Of a stretch of 64,000 bases of DNA, positions 1 through 12,302 are shown piece by piece; within the stretch, counting starts at the first letter, position 1, and the number at the start of each line of letters is the position of its first letter. Origin of the DNA: Brassica napus (lineage: Eukaryota > Streptophyta > Magnoliopsida > Brassicales > Brassicaceae). The notes below the pieces were generated by a model that saw only the letters and a program-made list of their open reading frames with translations, was not told the origin of the DNA and made no database searches. Location: positions 20,545,726-20,609,725 of the forward strand of contig NC_063448.1 in NCBI RefSeq assembly GCF_020379485.1. Direction: 5' to 3'. Position numbers and translations under genes: made by a program.

Positions 1-1747
1 CTTTTCTCCGTAGCCGAGCTAACTAGCTATGTCCGTTTTATAGGTTGAGGTTCTTAATCCTTGTAATGGTGATCTTCACTTTGCATACTCTGTGTTTGGT
101 GATAACGAAATCTCCGGCCTGCACTTATTCAGAAAGCAAAAAGAAGATCAAACTGAAAAGTATGTAACAGTTTCTTCAACCTATCACCAGTTAATTTTGT
201 GCTGTGATTGACGTTTCTCAACAAAACTTGGTGTTATTAGGTCTTGCACATTGCTTACATGCACGAAAAAGGGAGATGTGAGCCTCAGAACAGTTCAGTT
301 TCCTGATGCACGTGCTGATTCTTCAGATGACGCTGCTCCCAAAACTTGGAAAGCATGTGGTTCTGGTGAACTATTGGTTGGTAAAGTGGACGGGACTGAG
401 AACTTCGGCTTGTTCGGAGGGTTAGTAGCTAAAAACTTTGTTCGTTATATCTAGGTTTGGTTTGAAACAAGTGTTTAATGCAGGAAACGTGTTGAAGTCA
501 ATATATGGGATCTTGAACAATGTACTAAGATCTGGAGCGCAAAATCTGTGAGTTTCTTCTCAACCAAAGCCTTCAGTTAATGTCTCTTTCTAACCAATCT
601 CTGCTTGGTGCAGCCTCCCAAAGACAATCTCGGGATCTTCACGCCAACCTGGTTCACTTGTGCTGCATTCATGAGCAACGAAGATCACCGTAAATTTGTC
701 ACTGGAACCAAGTCTCACCAGGTTAATACAATCAATGAAGTTTCTTTTCTTACTGCCACCAGATTTTTATCGCTGTGTCCAGGTTACTCACTATTTTTCT
801 TGAGACAGGTTCGTCTTTATGATGTTTCTGCTCAACGTAGACCGGTCATGTCCTTTGATTTCCATGAGACTGCTATTACAGCAATCACCGAAGACCCAGA
901 CGGTCATACTGTCTATGTCGGGAATGCTTCTGCTGACCTCGCTGCCTTTGATATACGAACAGGTTGGTTGATTGATTCTCTCTACAAACGTACCATCGTA
1001 AAACAATGTTGCTGTATCGAAAAGGTAATTAATCAGTCAATAATCTCTGTTGCAGGAAAGCTGTTGGGAAGCTTTTTAGGAAAGTGTTCTGGAAGCATAA
1101 GATCAGTTGTTAGACATCCACATCATCAAGTGATAGCTTCTTGCGGTAAGATGCTTTCTGTTGCGCACAACTTCAAAATCCATATGCGTTTCAGCAATCT
1201 CATGTGTGTTTTGTTTTACTGGCTTGTTCAGGGCTAGACCGATATCTACGGGTTTATGACGTGAAGACACGTCAACTCATCTCTGCGGTACGCTCTTTGA
1301 CATGGAAGGTGTGATGTGTTTTGGGTTAATCAGAAATCATGTTTCACTCATCACACTGTTTTGTTCCAGGTTTTCTTGAAGCAGCATCTTACAGGTCTCG
1401 TCTTTGACTCAGGCTTTAGTGGAGAAGGTTAGTTCTTCTTTTGGCCGTTGACGTTATCACATACGTTAGTATGTTTGTTGATTTGATTCTTTATGGTCGA
1501 GGCAGAGATAGCCGTCGCAAACACGGTGGTTGAGGCTGAAACAGAAGAGACCATGGAGCAGGAAGGTCAAGAAGAAGAGAATGGTGATGAAACAGAGGAG
1601 GCTCCTGTGAAGAGAAAGAAGTCAAAGAAAGAGAAACGTAGTAGAGAAAAAGTCTCCGAGGGTGAAGAGATAGACAAGCTAAGAAGCAAGAAGACTAGTT
1701 TTCTAAGTTTTTTTCCAAAAACATTGCTTTTGTACTTGCTTTTCTAA
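1..1747 (+). CDS. WD40 ribosome-biogenesis protein (NSA1/WDR74-like), 3' part
   Basis: This is the 3' portion of a WD40-repeat gene whose start lies before the window. Exons with GT-AG borders are 44-159, 241-420, 484-547, 614-721, 809-962, 1056-1145, 1232-1287, 1370-1427 and 1506-1747. They sum to 1068 nt, exactly 356 codons with the TAA. Blade-like segments carry WD-type ends (VNIWDLEQ, VRLYDVS, LRVYDVKT), and the stretch GIFTPTWFTCAAF with SAQRRPVMSFD is typical of the NSA1/WDR74 family. The last exon encodes an acidic run (EETMEQEGQEEENGDE) followed by a lysine-rich nuclear-type tail (KRKKSKKEK), which fits a nucleolar 60S assembly factor. The final residues after SKKTS are hydrophobic and less certain. 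The gene is convergent with ERD2, 268 bp apart. I recall At1g29320 as the Arabidopsis counterpart; function is inferred from the family. Confidence 0.85.
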
Positions 1748-2014
1748 TCTGAGCTATAGTTTTGAACAACACTTCAACGAAGAGTTTTGATTCAACCTCC
1801 ACGTGTAATTCATACTCTGAAAAGTTAACAATGTCCATTAAGAAGGTAAAGCACTTCTTAAACAACAATGCTGCATCATTCTCCCTGTTAGATTGTAACA
1901 ACTAACAATAGGGAGAAACCAAATACCAACCCTGTCTATTTTCGTTTTTTCAAGTGTCACTGTCTATGTAATTTCCTGAACTTTGACACTCTTACAAAAT
2001 TTGTCCGGTTCTGC

Positions 2015-4057
2015 TCAAGCCGGAAGCTTCAGTTTAGTATTGGTTTTCCAGCTAGAATGAAACAGAAAGGGATACGAAGTCAGTCAGTCGCTATAAAAGA
2101 TTTGGAGAGATTTCAGACTGGTGAGGTTTATTTACCTCAAGTAGTAGTAGTAGAAGAAATCCGCATAGAGAGCAGTTTGGACAAGACCGGACACACAAGC
2201 TGGAAAATTGCAAATATGTCAACAACCAAATAGTGTAGAATGTAATTTGGTGCTTCTTTGTTGAAACATTGTTTACCGATCCATCTAGTGAAATGATCTT
2301 CTGTGAAATATCGATAGATCCAGTTGATGATATATAATCCACGATACGCCCTGCAGGTTAAGTTATTTCCCACTCAGACTCCCGTACAAACAAAATGCAT
2401 AACAAAAGTAATCCTGTCTGATCTCTTTCATATATATATATAAAAACAGCATAACCTCAAACTTATAAGGAAAACGGTTGTATAGACTTTTGAGATACAG
2501 GTACTGATTTTAAGAGTCTTTGTGTTTCTCATTGATCAATTTAACAAGTGTCAGACACGGTATGTCAAGAAGAAAGAGAACAATTCTAAACAAACCCAAC
2601 ATATCATATTACAATAACATCATTGCAGGACCAGGTAATAGTCATATGCTATATCAACAGTCAGTTCCAAAATGTGAAGCCAGTAGATCAAGCAAGCAAA
2701 AACATATATCTGGAAAGAATACGTACCCAAGAAAGAGAACATATTGTCCAGTCAAATTGTCCACATTCCCACTTCTCTGTAGCATAACCAACTGGGGAAG
2801 GATAGCAACTGCCTCCAAGTATATTGAAAAGGCCCAGAACACCTACAATGGTTCCAAATTCAAATGATGAGCATATTGCACTACGATTCTCACTATCAAT
2901 ACACACAGGCCACATTGTTGCAATACTACTTCAAAATATAGCTCGGAGTGAAGGCAGTTGCAAAGATAAAAGTTTTACGAGGGCACATTCGCTAAATGTT
3001 TTTGGTGATTTGAATAAAGAGTTACTATAGTTGAATCTGACAAGATAATCAAAGAACATTTTGACAAGAAAAGTAACATCGAGATGCTGGTCACATAAAG
3101 CCATGTCCACCTTCTGGAAGTAAATTTTATCATACTAACACATGTAGTACAAATTTTTAAACAAGCTTTAGCAGCAAAGTTTCAAATAAGACTATAAAAT
3201 ACAGAGTCCAAATCAGTTCAGAAAGGAGTTCTGATCAATTCTTTCTACCAACAGCCAAGAACATTAAATGATATAACATATCCATCATAATCACCAAAGC
3301 ACTTGGTGTTTAAGAAATGGTTAAGCAGTATGACGATCACCATATCTAAGTGTGAACGAATGAACCATAAAGAAGTAAACCTTTCGGTGCCAATTACCAC
3401 CTAAACTATGGTTGAGGTATTCGCTTTTGCACGTCTCTACAAACTATAAGTACAAAAGCATGAGAAGCTCAGGTGAGAATACCTCTTGGAATGTGAATAT
3501 CTCATGCAGGAGAAGCGCCAACACAAAACATGCTAACACAACGTACTGATGACGAAATGTATCAAGGTCCTTATCGTACGACTTCCGGACAAGTGGATGC
3601 CTACGCATACACCAAACGATAGCCAGCGAGCTAGCAATGAAGACAACCTTCATCACGCTGTTGTAGAGAGACACGTAATCCGTGAACAGATCCAAGTACC
3701 GAGTCAAGAACACAAGCGCATATAGCTCCTGCGTCTTCAGAGAGATTCCTACCCAATCCAAAATTCAAATTCATATGAGCATTTCCACTCCGTAAATCAT
3801 CATTTCGCATTCTTCCATCAAACCTAATCTAAAATGAGATAAATCGATCATTCATTCATACGAGCTCGAATAGGATTGATATAAGATTTGCATTGTAAAC
3901 GATAACTAACAGGTCAAAGCAATGCGAGATTGTCTTCGAAAGCATACACAAGGGAAGAGAACTCACCGGCGCAGGATTTCGTCGCGTAGATTTTGAGGAG
4001 AAGGATTAAGATACTCATCAAGTGAGTCATATCGCCGGCGAATCTAAAGATATTCAT
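2015..4057 (-). CDS. ERD2: ER lumen protein-retaining receptor ERD2 (K/HDEL receptor)
   Basis: Complete gene with six exons on the minus strand: 4057-3967, 3748-3483, 2842-2727, 2350-2277, 2199-2136 and 2051-2015. The sum is 648 nt, encoding 215 aa, the size of Arabidopsis ERD2A. ATG at 4057 gives MNIFRFAGD, with the family's conserved Arg5. Family signatures follow in order: [50 protein letters not shown], the [14 protein letters not shown] stretch, FFYYYY and the terminal KLKLPA. The last 37-nt exon is easily missed because reading through the previous donor gives a false YYYYLR stop. The product is a seven-helix Golgi membrane receptor that returns HDEL/KDEL proteins to the ER by COPI retrograde transport. 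No frameshift or missing exon was seen. I recall At1g29330 as the orthologue. Confidence 0.96.
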
Positions 4058-4167
4058 CGTTGACCAGAAGACGAAGGAGACGGACTCGACGACGATAACA
4101 GTATTTTCCGGGAATCCAGAAACCCAGAGCGAGAAAGAGAGAGGTTGCACGTTTCAGGTTTTTCTGA

Positions 4168-4175
4168 TGACGTGG
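4168..4175 (+). promoter_or_regulatory. UPRE-like TGACGTGG motif upstream of ERD2
   Basis: TGACGTGG lies about 110 bp upstream of the ERD2 start codon and continues as TGACGTGGCAAT. Read on the gene's strand this is ATTGCCACGTCA, close to the plant ER-stress elements bound by bZIP28/bZIP60. The motif is seen directly; binding is inferred from ERD2's role in ER retention. Confidence 0.45.
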
Positions 4176-4719
4176 CAATCCTTAACGTCTGCGCTCACTT
4201 ACTAAACCTCCAAAACAGGTCCTTCTCGATTCGATTAATTGCTAATTGTTTCCTAAATTGGATAAATAATTACCAATAGCTTTTTTAAGTGGAAAGTTGG
4301 TGTTATCTGCTACGTCGCACCGTCTTAAAGTAGAATGCGCCAGCTTTTTATGGGTCTATATTGCATCAAATTACGCCATGTGTCCAACCAACAGTGATGT
4401 GGCAGCTACGTACGTACTCATGGTGTGGAGGTCTTAACATATTTTAGTTACTCGTGCTCCACGTGTTCTATATAATTTTAAAAAGCAGTTACAGATGTCT
4501 CGGTTAGTTAGATGGACCGGCTCGGCTAATAGCTGTTTATTAATGGATATGGGCCTTTCAGTTATTATTTATTAAGCCCTCATACAAGTATTTTCATAAA
4601 ATAAATCATCAAACAGTTTTAGAAACAATTTTTATGGTGCATATTATTTTGAATAGTTGTATGTTTTCACACTAGTTCACACTAGCATTACAAACTATGA
4701 CATAGATGATTTTATAACC

Positions 4720-4721
<2 letters not shown>

Positions 4722-4764
<43 letters not shown>
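4722..4764. repeat. Poly(T) tract, 43 nt
   Basis: Uninterrupted run of 43 T. It could be the poly(A) tail of a minus-strand retroposed sequence, but no flanking target-site duplication or adjacent coding relic was identified. Confidence 0.9.
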
Positions 4765-4767
<3 letters not shown>

Positions 4768-6090
4768 ATAATTCATGTCTGACGACACCATTTTAAATCG
4801 GGATAGTTTTACATGTACCATACTGAAACACTTATATAAGTCTTTTTGTGTAATGTGTACATTCCGCTTTTTTCCAAGACTCAAAAATCATATTTTTTAC
4901 ATCATTTGTTTTATTTTAATTTCTATTTAAGATTTTTTGCATACGATAGTACAAATATTTATATAATTTATCTTGATTATATAGAAGTAGCATTAAATAA
5001 AACTAGTTCAACCCATAAAAAAAATACAGTATTTGGTAATTGGTTATAAATTTCAAATGACAATAAATATCATCTAGAATAGAATAGTGAAAACATCACT
5101 TATTTAGTTATTTTACGACATAAAATATTCTTTTAAACACCAAATAAATTAAAACAGAGGGAGTGATATAAAAACTTTAATGAAGCCTCAATAAAACCAA
5201 ACCACTGAACCGAAAGGGTCCTATTGTTGTCTTTTAATGTGTTTTTTTTTTCGTGGGAACAAGTTGTGTCAAGGGTTAATTAGCCAACTAATCTTAGTGA
5301 AATTGGAATATAGGTTTACCAAGTCGTTAAAAAATATGAGCGGTATATGTTTTTCACAAGGTACTTGTGATTTGCGTATACATATTAGGTAAAAACTATG
5401 TTTATTTTCCCCATATACTTGGTTTACGTGTACATAATAAGTAGACAACTATTTTTGTTTTTCCATATACTTGGTATACTTAGTTTTTTTTTTTGAAGCT
5501 CTTTTACTATTAAAATGTACTTGGTATACTTAGTTACTTGGTTCTATATGTGAAATTACGAACATTTTGTCCTACTTTTTCTGAATTTGGATTTTCTGTG
5601 CTATTCCGCTGAATCAAATCAGAATGGTATTCAGTGACTCACTTCGACGTTCAAAACTTCGTTTTTTCTGGGAAGAGTCAAACATGAATGACGTCGAACG
5701 TGATGACTCATGAACTATGGGACACGTAAAACTAAACATGTTTTTCTTTATCGTTAGTCAAATAAAACTAATACAGCAAGGCATGACTAATGCTTCTTCG
5801 GTAGATACCGTGGTCGGTCCGATTTTGCTCCTTTTATTATGATTTTCAAAATCAACTGTATCATTTTCGCATAATGATTTTTATTAGTAGAAACTGGGGA
5901 TTAGCAAAATAATAAACGATGATAATGTAAATGCTTTTAGAATGGTTCATGACTTGATTACACTAAAGGAAACTTTTTGACTTTCTATTACATCTTTCTA
6001 TTACATCTACAGACACTTCTTACATGTGACACACTTTATTGTGGACCAGCGACAGATTGTGGACAATTTTGCCTTTAATGGAAACGACAC

Positions 6091-6203
6091 TTGTAGATGG
6101 GTGATTTGTGGACGAGTGATGTGTGGTTGGGTGATTTGTGGACGGGTGATGAGTAATGTGTGGACGGGTGATGAGTAATGTGTGGACATGTGATGTTAAT
6201 GTG
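6091..6203. repeat. Minisatellite with GTGGACGGGTGATG units
   Basis: About six imperfect tandem units built on TGTGGACGGGTGAT, the later ones extended by GAGTAATG to 22 bp. The GTGGAC word recurs at wider spacing from 6040 to 6310, and its reverse complement GTCCAC appears at 6590-6690. Confidence 0.75.
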
Positions 6204-6706
6204 TTTATAGTAGATAACGTGGACAAACTCTCTGTTTTGATTCCATAAATCTATACAACAATATGTGGACATGGGCTCATATTACTAAAATTATACTATA
6301 AAACGTGGACACGAACTCTGTTATCTCCAACACAAGCACTTGGCTTCTTCAGCCCAATTGATAAATTATCTGCAATTAAAATTTAATCAAGATGAGAAAG
6401 AGATGATATTGTGAGTATGAGCGGAGAGAAAAATCGAAGAAGCATTTACCTTTTGTCGAAGAGTAATAGGTCTTGCATGTCAGAGATTTCCGATATAAGG
6501 AATTTGCGTTTTCTCATGATGTGGATGGATGTAAATTTGATTAGAACTGAATTTAGATCCCGAGATGATGAATGGAATCGAAAGTATATTGTCCATGTCC
6601 ACAACTAATTTATAATTCTGTTAAGATGTTCATGTCCACAACAAATTTATAATTCTGTTATCCACGCTTTGGTATCCACGTCCACATTTAGTTTTGTTTA
6701 CACATT

Positions 6707-6738
<32 letters not shown>

Positions 6739-7276
6739 GAAAATGGATCTTAAAAGATAGATAATTTTATATAAACTTTATTATGACAATTATTTTTTTT
6801 AATATATTTTAGAACTTGAGATAAAAGTAAAAAAAACATAAAGTAGAATACGAAAGATAATAAAAAGAAATAAGAAGAAGAGAGAAGTTCTCTTTAGTTG
6901 AGGGTCATAAGAGTCTTTTTGACAAAAAAAAGTGTGTCTCAAGTGACAAGTGTCTTGTAATGTAATTTGAATGTGTGAAAGTGTCTCTAGATATAAAAAA
7001 TTCATGGTTTATTTTGTGATTTTATTTGAAGCTCCTTTGAAATGGCTTTATTTTGTGATTTTATTCGAAGCCTTAGTAATATATATTAGAGAGTTTAATA
7101 TTATATCATAGAATGTAGATATTGTTCAATCGAAAAAGCTTATTTACCATCCGATATTATAAAATTTAAACAATTTATTTATTAGGGTTTCCTAGATTGA
7201 AAAATTATGTAATTTCAATATGAAGCTCTCTCATTGGTCCTGGAAAAGAAAAACTTAATATCGTCTGATAGATTAT

Positions 7277-7910
7277 GGGAAATCATCTAATTTCTACATC
7301 AACATGGACCAACGGTCCCGATCAGTCATAAACACGTCACATGTACGAAAACATTCATCAACTAGTAAGAGATTCAATTTCCATACACGAATTTTGTTTT
7401 CATTTATTTTTATATAAATATTTTGTTTTCATTATAATATATATGTGTCTATCAATTTTTAAAACATAATAAATTTACGGTATATTTTTTTCATTGAATA
7501 GATTGTTTCAAAATTTCACATGTATTTGTATCTTCTTCTATATATATATTCGGATTATTATTTCATTATTAAAATCGTAACTATATATATAAAGATTAGT
7601 AAAATATTGTTTTACTGTCATATTCAAAGATATTGTAACATTTTACAAATTTAGAAAGTTTTAAAAAAATTAAACTTTTCGCTTCATAGATTTATATTAT
7701 CGAGTAAATAATTAAAAATTTAGTTTTTGTTTAATTTTTAAAATAAACTATATAGTTTAAAATTTGTTTTCATTGGTTTAAGGTAGTAAAGATTAATCAT
7801 TATTAGATAATATAATTTTTGTTATTTTAAAAAAAATCTTCATAATTTTAAAAGTTAACATCGACAAATATTTAAATATTTAACATATGGAGGTATAGTA
7901 TTACAACATT

Positions 7911-7952
<42 letters not shown>

Positions 7953-9313
7953 ATTTATATTATCTATAAATCCAATGGATCATATATTGTTTAAATCCAA
8001 TTATTGATAGCCCAATAAAAATTTCTGGTAGGCCCAAAATTTAAATGATAAAATTAGAGATTAAATGTAACATGACTTTCTAGGAATAAGTCCATTAAGT
8101 CCATTTTTTTAAAAATCACACATGAATCAAGGTTGTGACTTCTATTTTAATATATAAGATTGACATAATTTTCGTTAGTCAAACATGACGGAAAATGAGT
8201 TGTCGTTAGCCGGTAACGTCGTTAGCCGGTAACAGAGAATCGGCCAATTCCTACATCAACATGGACCAACAGTCTCGATCAATACATAAACGTTTCACCT
8301 GTGCAAAAACATACATCAATTAATACAAAATTTAAATTCAATATATAAACTTTTGAAATATGGTTTTAATATACATTGATCTAATTTCCGCTAGTTAAAC
8401 ATTAAGAAAGATAAATTATTTGTCACATTTTGATTAAGTGAGATTTTTATTGTATTATGTGATAATTAAACCGTATTACCTGGTAATTGACTGCGAATAA
8501 TGAACTTTTTAGGCTAAACAATTTTGTTCTCGTAGAATTTCAGTTAGCTTTTTCTTGAATTGTTGGTCTTCGACATAAACTCTAAGACGGAGAAGACAAC
8601 AGAGGACAAAATCGAACGGAGAGAAACGAGAATGTCTAGCCTAGACATTCTCGTTTCTCTCCGTTCGATTTTGTCCTCTGTTGTCTTCTCCGTGTTTGAT
8701 AACCTAGACATTTTTCGTTTCTCTCTATTAGATTATGTCATCTGATGTCTTCTCTGTGTTAGGGTTTATGCCGAAAACCAAAAATTCAAGAGAAAAGGTA
8801 ACTGATGAATTACAGAAGAAAAAAATATTTTAGCCTAAATAATTTATTATTTTCAATCAATTATCACGTAATACGGTTTAATTACCACGTAATACAATAA
8901 AAACCTCACTTAATCAACAAGCGACAAATAGTTTATCTTTCGTAATGTTTGACTAGCAAAAATTAGGTCAATGTATGTTAAACCCCGATTTTAAAAGTTC
9001 ATGTATTGAATTTGAATTTTGTATTAGTTGATGTATGTTTTTGCATAGGTAAAATGTTTATGTATTGATCGGGACCTTTGGTCTTTGTTGATGTAGGAAT
9101 TGACCGATTTCTTGTTAGTGGTTAACGACAAGTTATTTTTCGTCATGTTTGACTAACGGAAATTAGGTCAATGTATGTTAAAACCAAATTTTCAAAGTTC
9201 ATGTGTGGAAATTGAATTTTTTACTAGTTGATGTATGTTCTCGCACATGGGACGTATTAATGTACTGATCGGGACCGTTGGCCTGTGTTGATGTAGAAAT
9301 TGGCCGATTTCCC
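7277..9313. mobile_element. Mutator-like foldback element with very long inverted repeats
   Basis: The element starts GGGAAATCATCTAATTTC and ends GGCCGATTTCCC, so the termini are inverted repeats. It is flanked by GATAGATTAT (7267-7276) and GATATATTAT (9314-9323), a 10-bp target-site duplication with one mismatch, the length expected for MULEs. Almost the whole element is palindromic. The right arm holds two head-to-tail monomers (8641-about 9110 and about 9120-9313). The left arm is their mirror image, interrupted by an AT-rich insertion at about 7396-8159. The centre is a perfect palindrome. No transposase is present, so it is non-autonomous. MULE assignment rests on duplication length and TIR style only. 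Confidence 0.7.
8588..8692. repeat. Perfect palindrome, 52-bp arms with 1-nt centre
   Basis: Arms 8588-8639 and 8641-8692 are exact reverse complements around a single C at 8640. The core reads GTCTAGCCTAGAC. This is the centre of the foldback element and would form a hairpin if transcribed. Imperfect pairing continues outward on both sides for several hundred bp. Confidence 0.97.
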
Positions 9314-9394
9314 GATATATTATAGAGCAACATGAGGTGGCATTATGTAAAACTTATAATGTGTTATGTGTTTACTAAAATATTGGGATCAGTA

Positions 9395-10713
9395 TGTTGT
9401 AGGGGGGGGGGGTAACCCACAAATTGATAGATGATGGATCCTAGGCCTACAACCTGAAAACAAAGAGAAGAGGTTTTTATACAAATAAAAATAAATATGA
9501 ATATGAATCAGGATGATGGGCGAAATGAATGTTATGCTATTGGTATGAAAACAAAGTAAAGGATAGTTAGATGGAAATGAGATATTTGTTTCTGGATGTG
9601 TATCACTCTCAGCAAGGATCAATGGATGGAAGATGAATGAAGATAGAACCGGTCTTGCTGGATGTGTATCACTCTCAAGATCGGTTAGTGGGTAGAAATG
9701 GATTGATGTACACCACAAAGATCTATGGAAGAGATCCTTGATAAGTCAGATTGCTCCAGAGTTGCTTCTCACACACTCAAAAGACTTAGAACAATAGTTT
9801 TGACAAAACTAGAAAAAAAAACTGATTTTCATTCATAAAAGTTCAAGGGTGATTTACAAGACAAACTAATTGAGCTTATATAGGCTAGACTTTAGGACTC
9901 TGTAACAGTCTAAAAATTATAAAAGGAAAGTAATAAAATCAAAATAATAAACTTGGAGGCAAAGGAATTGACGGCTCCATGAAAACTAGCCGTTGGAGGC
10001 TTAATGATGAGAATCTTGGCCAAATGAATGTAGATGGTGTTCTCCTTGTATCTGGACGGTTTGAGGGGGTAAGTGAGCTTCCTGGGAATCTTCTTTATGG
10101 TCAGGAAGGTGTTGGAGTTTTAATGCTTGAGACTCCAAACAAGGCAAGTTGAAGTAAATGAAGATCCGCCTGATCATCTGGGTGTTAGTGCATCTAAGGA
10201 CGTCTTGGATGTTTTCTTGATGGATGGTATGATCTCCTTGCTTCCAAAGAAAAGTTTGGTTCGAGCCAAATTGAAGAGGTTGGCAATATTTCATAATTGA
10301 TGTCGGTTTGGCCGGTTTTGAAAAATTGATTGCATCTTGGTTATCCCTTGACCAATTCTTCTGATTTTAGATTTTTGGAAAGCTAAGACATTCATCTTGA
10401 AGCCTATGAAAGCCGCTTCATGGCTGGGCTGAAATCCACTTCTAATGGCTGATACTTAGAACTGGACGGACTCGAAAACCTCCAGTTTGTAAAATCCATA
10501 ACTTCTTCCTCCGTGAATAGTTTCTTGTAATTTCAAGCCTCAATGATGAATATTTGAGTTCTCCTTCTGTTAAAATTGGTTTCATGCCAAAATTCCTTAT
10601 GGTTGTTGATATATGCGCCTTGGACTGAACCTCTGTCGCTTGTATCTCCTAGGTGGCCGGTTTGGAAGGTTTGGTGAGACTCTGGTTGAGCCACGGATTT
10701 TAGGACTACAACA
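9395..10713 (-). repeat. 3' LTR of the gag-only retrotransposon, 1319 bp
   Basis: Intact LTR with inverted TGTTGTAG/CTACAACA ends. It contains an 11-nt G run (9402-9412) just inside its left end. It matches the right LTR on both sides of the right LTR's 2-kb insertion. Confidence 0.85.
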
Positions 10714-10847
10714 TCCCCTCCCTCTTGACAAGGTTTCGACCTCGAAACTGTATAACCTGCACCAAGATAGAGCAAATCAGATTTTATTCTCTTTTGAGTT
10801 CAAGAACCTTACCTTGGTATTGTTTCGGTTTGGGAGTGGGTGGTGTA

Positions 10848-12003
10848 TCAGATGGTTCTCCTTTGAGTGGGTGGTGTATCAGATGGTTCTCCTTTGAGCA
10901 GATAAGATATGATCACGCCTATGCTCTGGACATGGTCCTTGTAGATCTTTTTGAGTTGATGGTCCTTTAGTATTTTCATAGCCTCGTTTCTGACCATCCT
11001 TGGGGCTGATTCTTCTAGCAACAAAAGATTATCCGATGGGATTTCTTTGAAGCTTTCTTCTCTGTAACCTGAAACAATGTCAACATTCTGGACAAAAAGA
11101 AAGTGCATTATATCTGTATTTAGACACTGATAAACATAATGTGAAAGCTCCAGACTTACTTTGATAGCATCCACAAGTTGAAGAATGATTTTCTTCTTTG
11201 GACAACTTGTGTTGTGTAGCTGAAACTTTTGATCTCGGTTTAGAGGTTCTTCTCTTTTCTTTATTCCTGGATCAAAACTTTCTGGAAAAGACAAGTGCAT
11301 TATACCTGGATAATCAAGTGTCATGACCGTTTTAATATCAGAGAAACTTTACCTTCCTTAGGCTGAATTTGTATGGCAATGGTTCAGCATCTCTTTGGCC
11401 TAGTTTCTGATCAGCAACCGATAACATCATGGTTGATGTATTTTTTCTTTGGGCCGTGTACTCTCTCTGGTTTTCTAAACCTGTTTCACATTCTTTTGGA
11501 CAAGACAAGTGCATTAATCTTGTCATGGAAATATTAAGAACATGTTGATCTAAAATGAACCTTACCATTAGAACAATCCATTGTTCAGATTTTGGTTTCC
11601 ACTTGTGAGGTGGTTCATGACTGAGCTTATGGTGTGGTTCCTTCTTTGGAACTTTAGTAAGCGTATAGCTTTCATTTTTGCTCCCTACACCAAGAACACA
11701 CACGCCAGTACTAGTATCTAAAGGTAGTGTTAGACACTTACCTTGGTGGGATACTCTTATGACTGGTTTTGCTTCTCTAAGCAACATGGACTGCATTGTG
11801 TCTTGAACCATCTTCTGGTCCATCACAAGGGTGGCGCCTGGTGGTTTCTCTCCTTTGAACTCATGCTCTTTAATTCCTGTTACAACACTCTTTGACAAAG
11901 ACAAGTACATTATAAAATAATTTGGAACCAACAAATCAGATTGAATAAAACTATCACTCATTTTAAACAGTTCAGTTTTATTTTCTAGTGATGTTTCTTT
12001 CAA
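10848..12003 (-). pseudogene. Degenerate internal frames of the gag-only retrotransposon
   Basis: Two open stretches on the minus strand (12003-11338, about 221 codons, and 11324-10848, about 158 codons) lie between gag and the polypurine tract and are separated by stops. They contain recurring cysteine words such as SCPKECE and SCPKKK, and repeated GKC-type motifs before each break, suggesting an internally repeated, decayed region. I recognise no enzymatic motif (no DSG protease, YVDD or DDE). The region may be the downstream part of the same gag-like protein or lineage-specific filler. Confidence 0.45.
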
Positions 12004-12302
12004 TACTTGTTTAGTTGGAAGCTACAGAAAGGTGTCTTATTTTATGACATCTAAAACATGTATGATCTTTCATAATTTTAGAATTAGAAGACTTACCTTG
12101 GCTTGATGTTTCCTCCTATTTTGGGTTTAAAATGTCCTTGTTCCTTGGACAAAATTCTTTGAGAACTTTTGCTTCCAACAAGGATGTGGAGGTCGGTTTT
12201 TGTTGGACCTCAAGACCTGTCTTAGCATTCTTGGAAAAAGACAAATGACTCATACCAGTGGGAGATGATTTATAAACCAAATTATCAAGTATGACACTTA
12301 CC

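Larger units (their letters stand above)
4176..7276. other. AT-rich intergenic stretch between ERD2 and a foldback element
   Basis: No gene is recognisable here. It holds the rest of the ERD2 upstream region, a G-box core CACGTG near 4460, a 43-nt T run, short near-repeats of a cATATACTTGGT-type motif at about 5410-5530, a minisatellite near 6100, a 36-bp direct repeat at about 6591-6661 (CCACAACTAATTTATAATTC type), and AT microsatellites (for example 6711-6739). The open frames are short and look fortuitous. Confidence 0.6.

Noticed and set aside
2091..2138. ERD2 ending at the TAA just after the tyrosine run
   Set aside because: A GTAAAT donor precedes that stop and a 37-nt exon at 2051-2015 restores the conserved [11 protein letters not shown] end and the 215-aa length.
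4722..4764. Poly(T) as the tail of a retroposed gene
   Set aside because: No adjacent processed coding sequence or flanking duplication could be seen.
6091..6203. Protein-coding frames rich in HITHHPSTHYS-type repeats on the minus strand
   Set aside because: They are translations of the minisatellite in all three frames, with no other support.
8560..8745. 61-codon open frame across the foldback centre
   Set aside because: It is created by the palindrome and mirrored on the other strand; no codon pattern or homology supports it.
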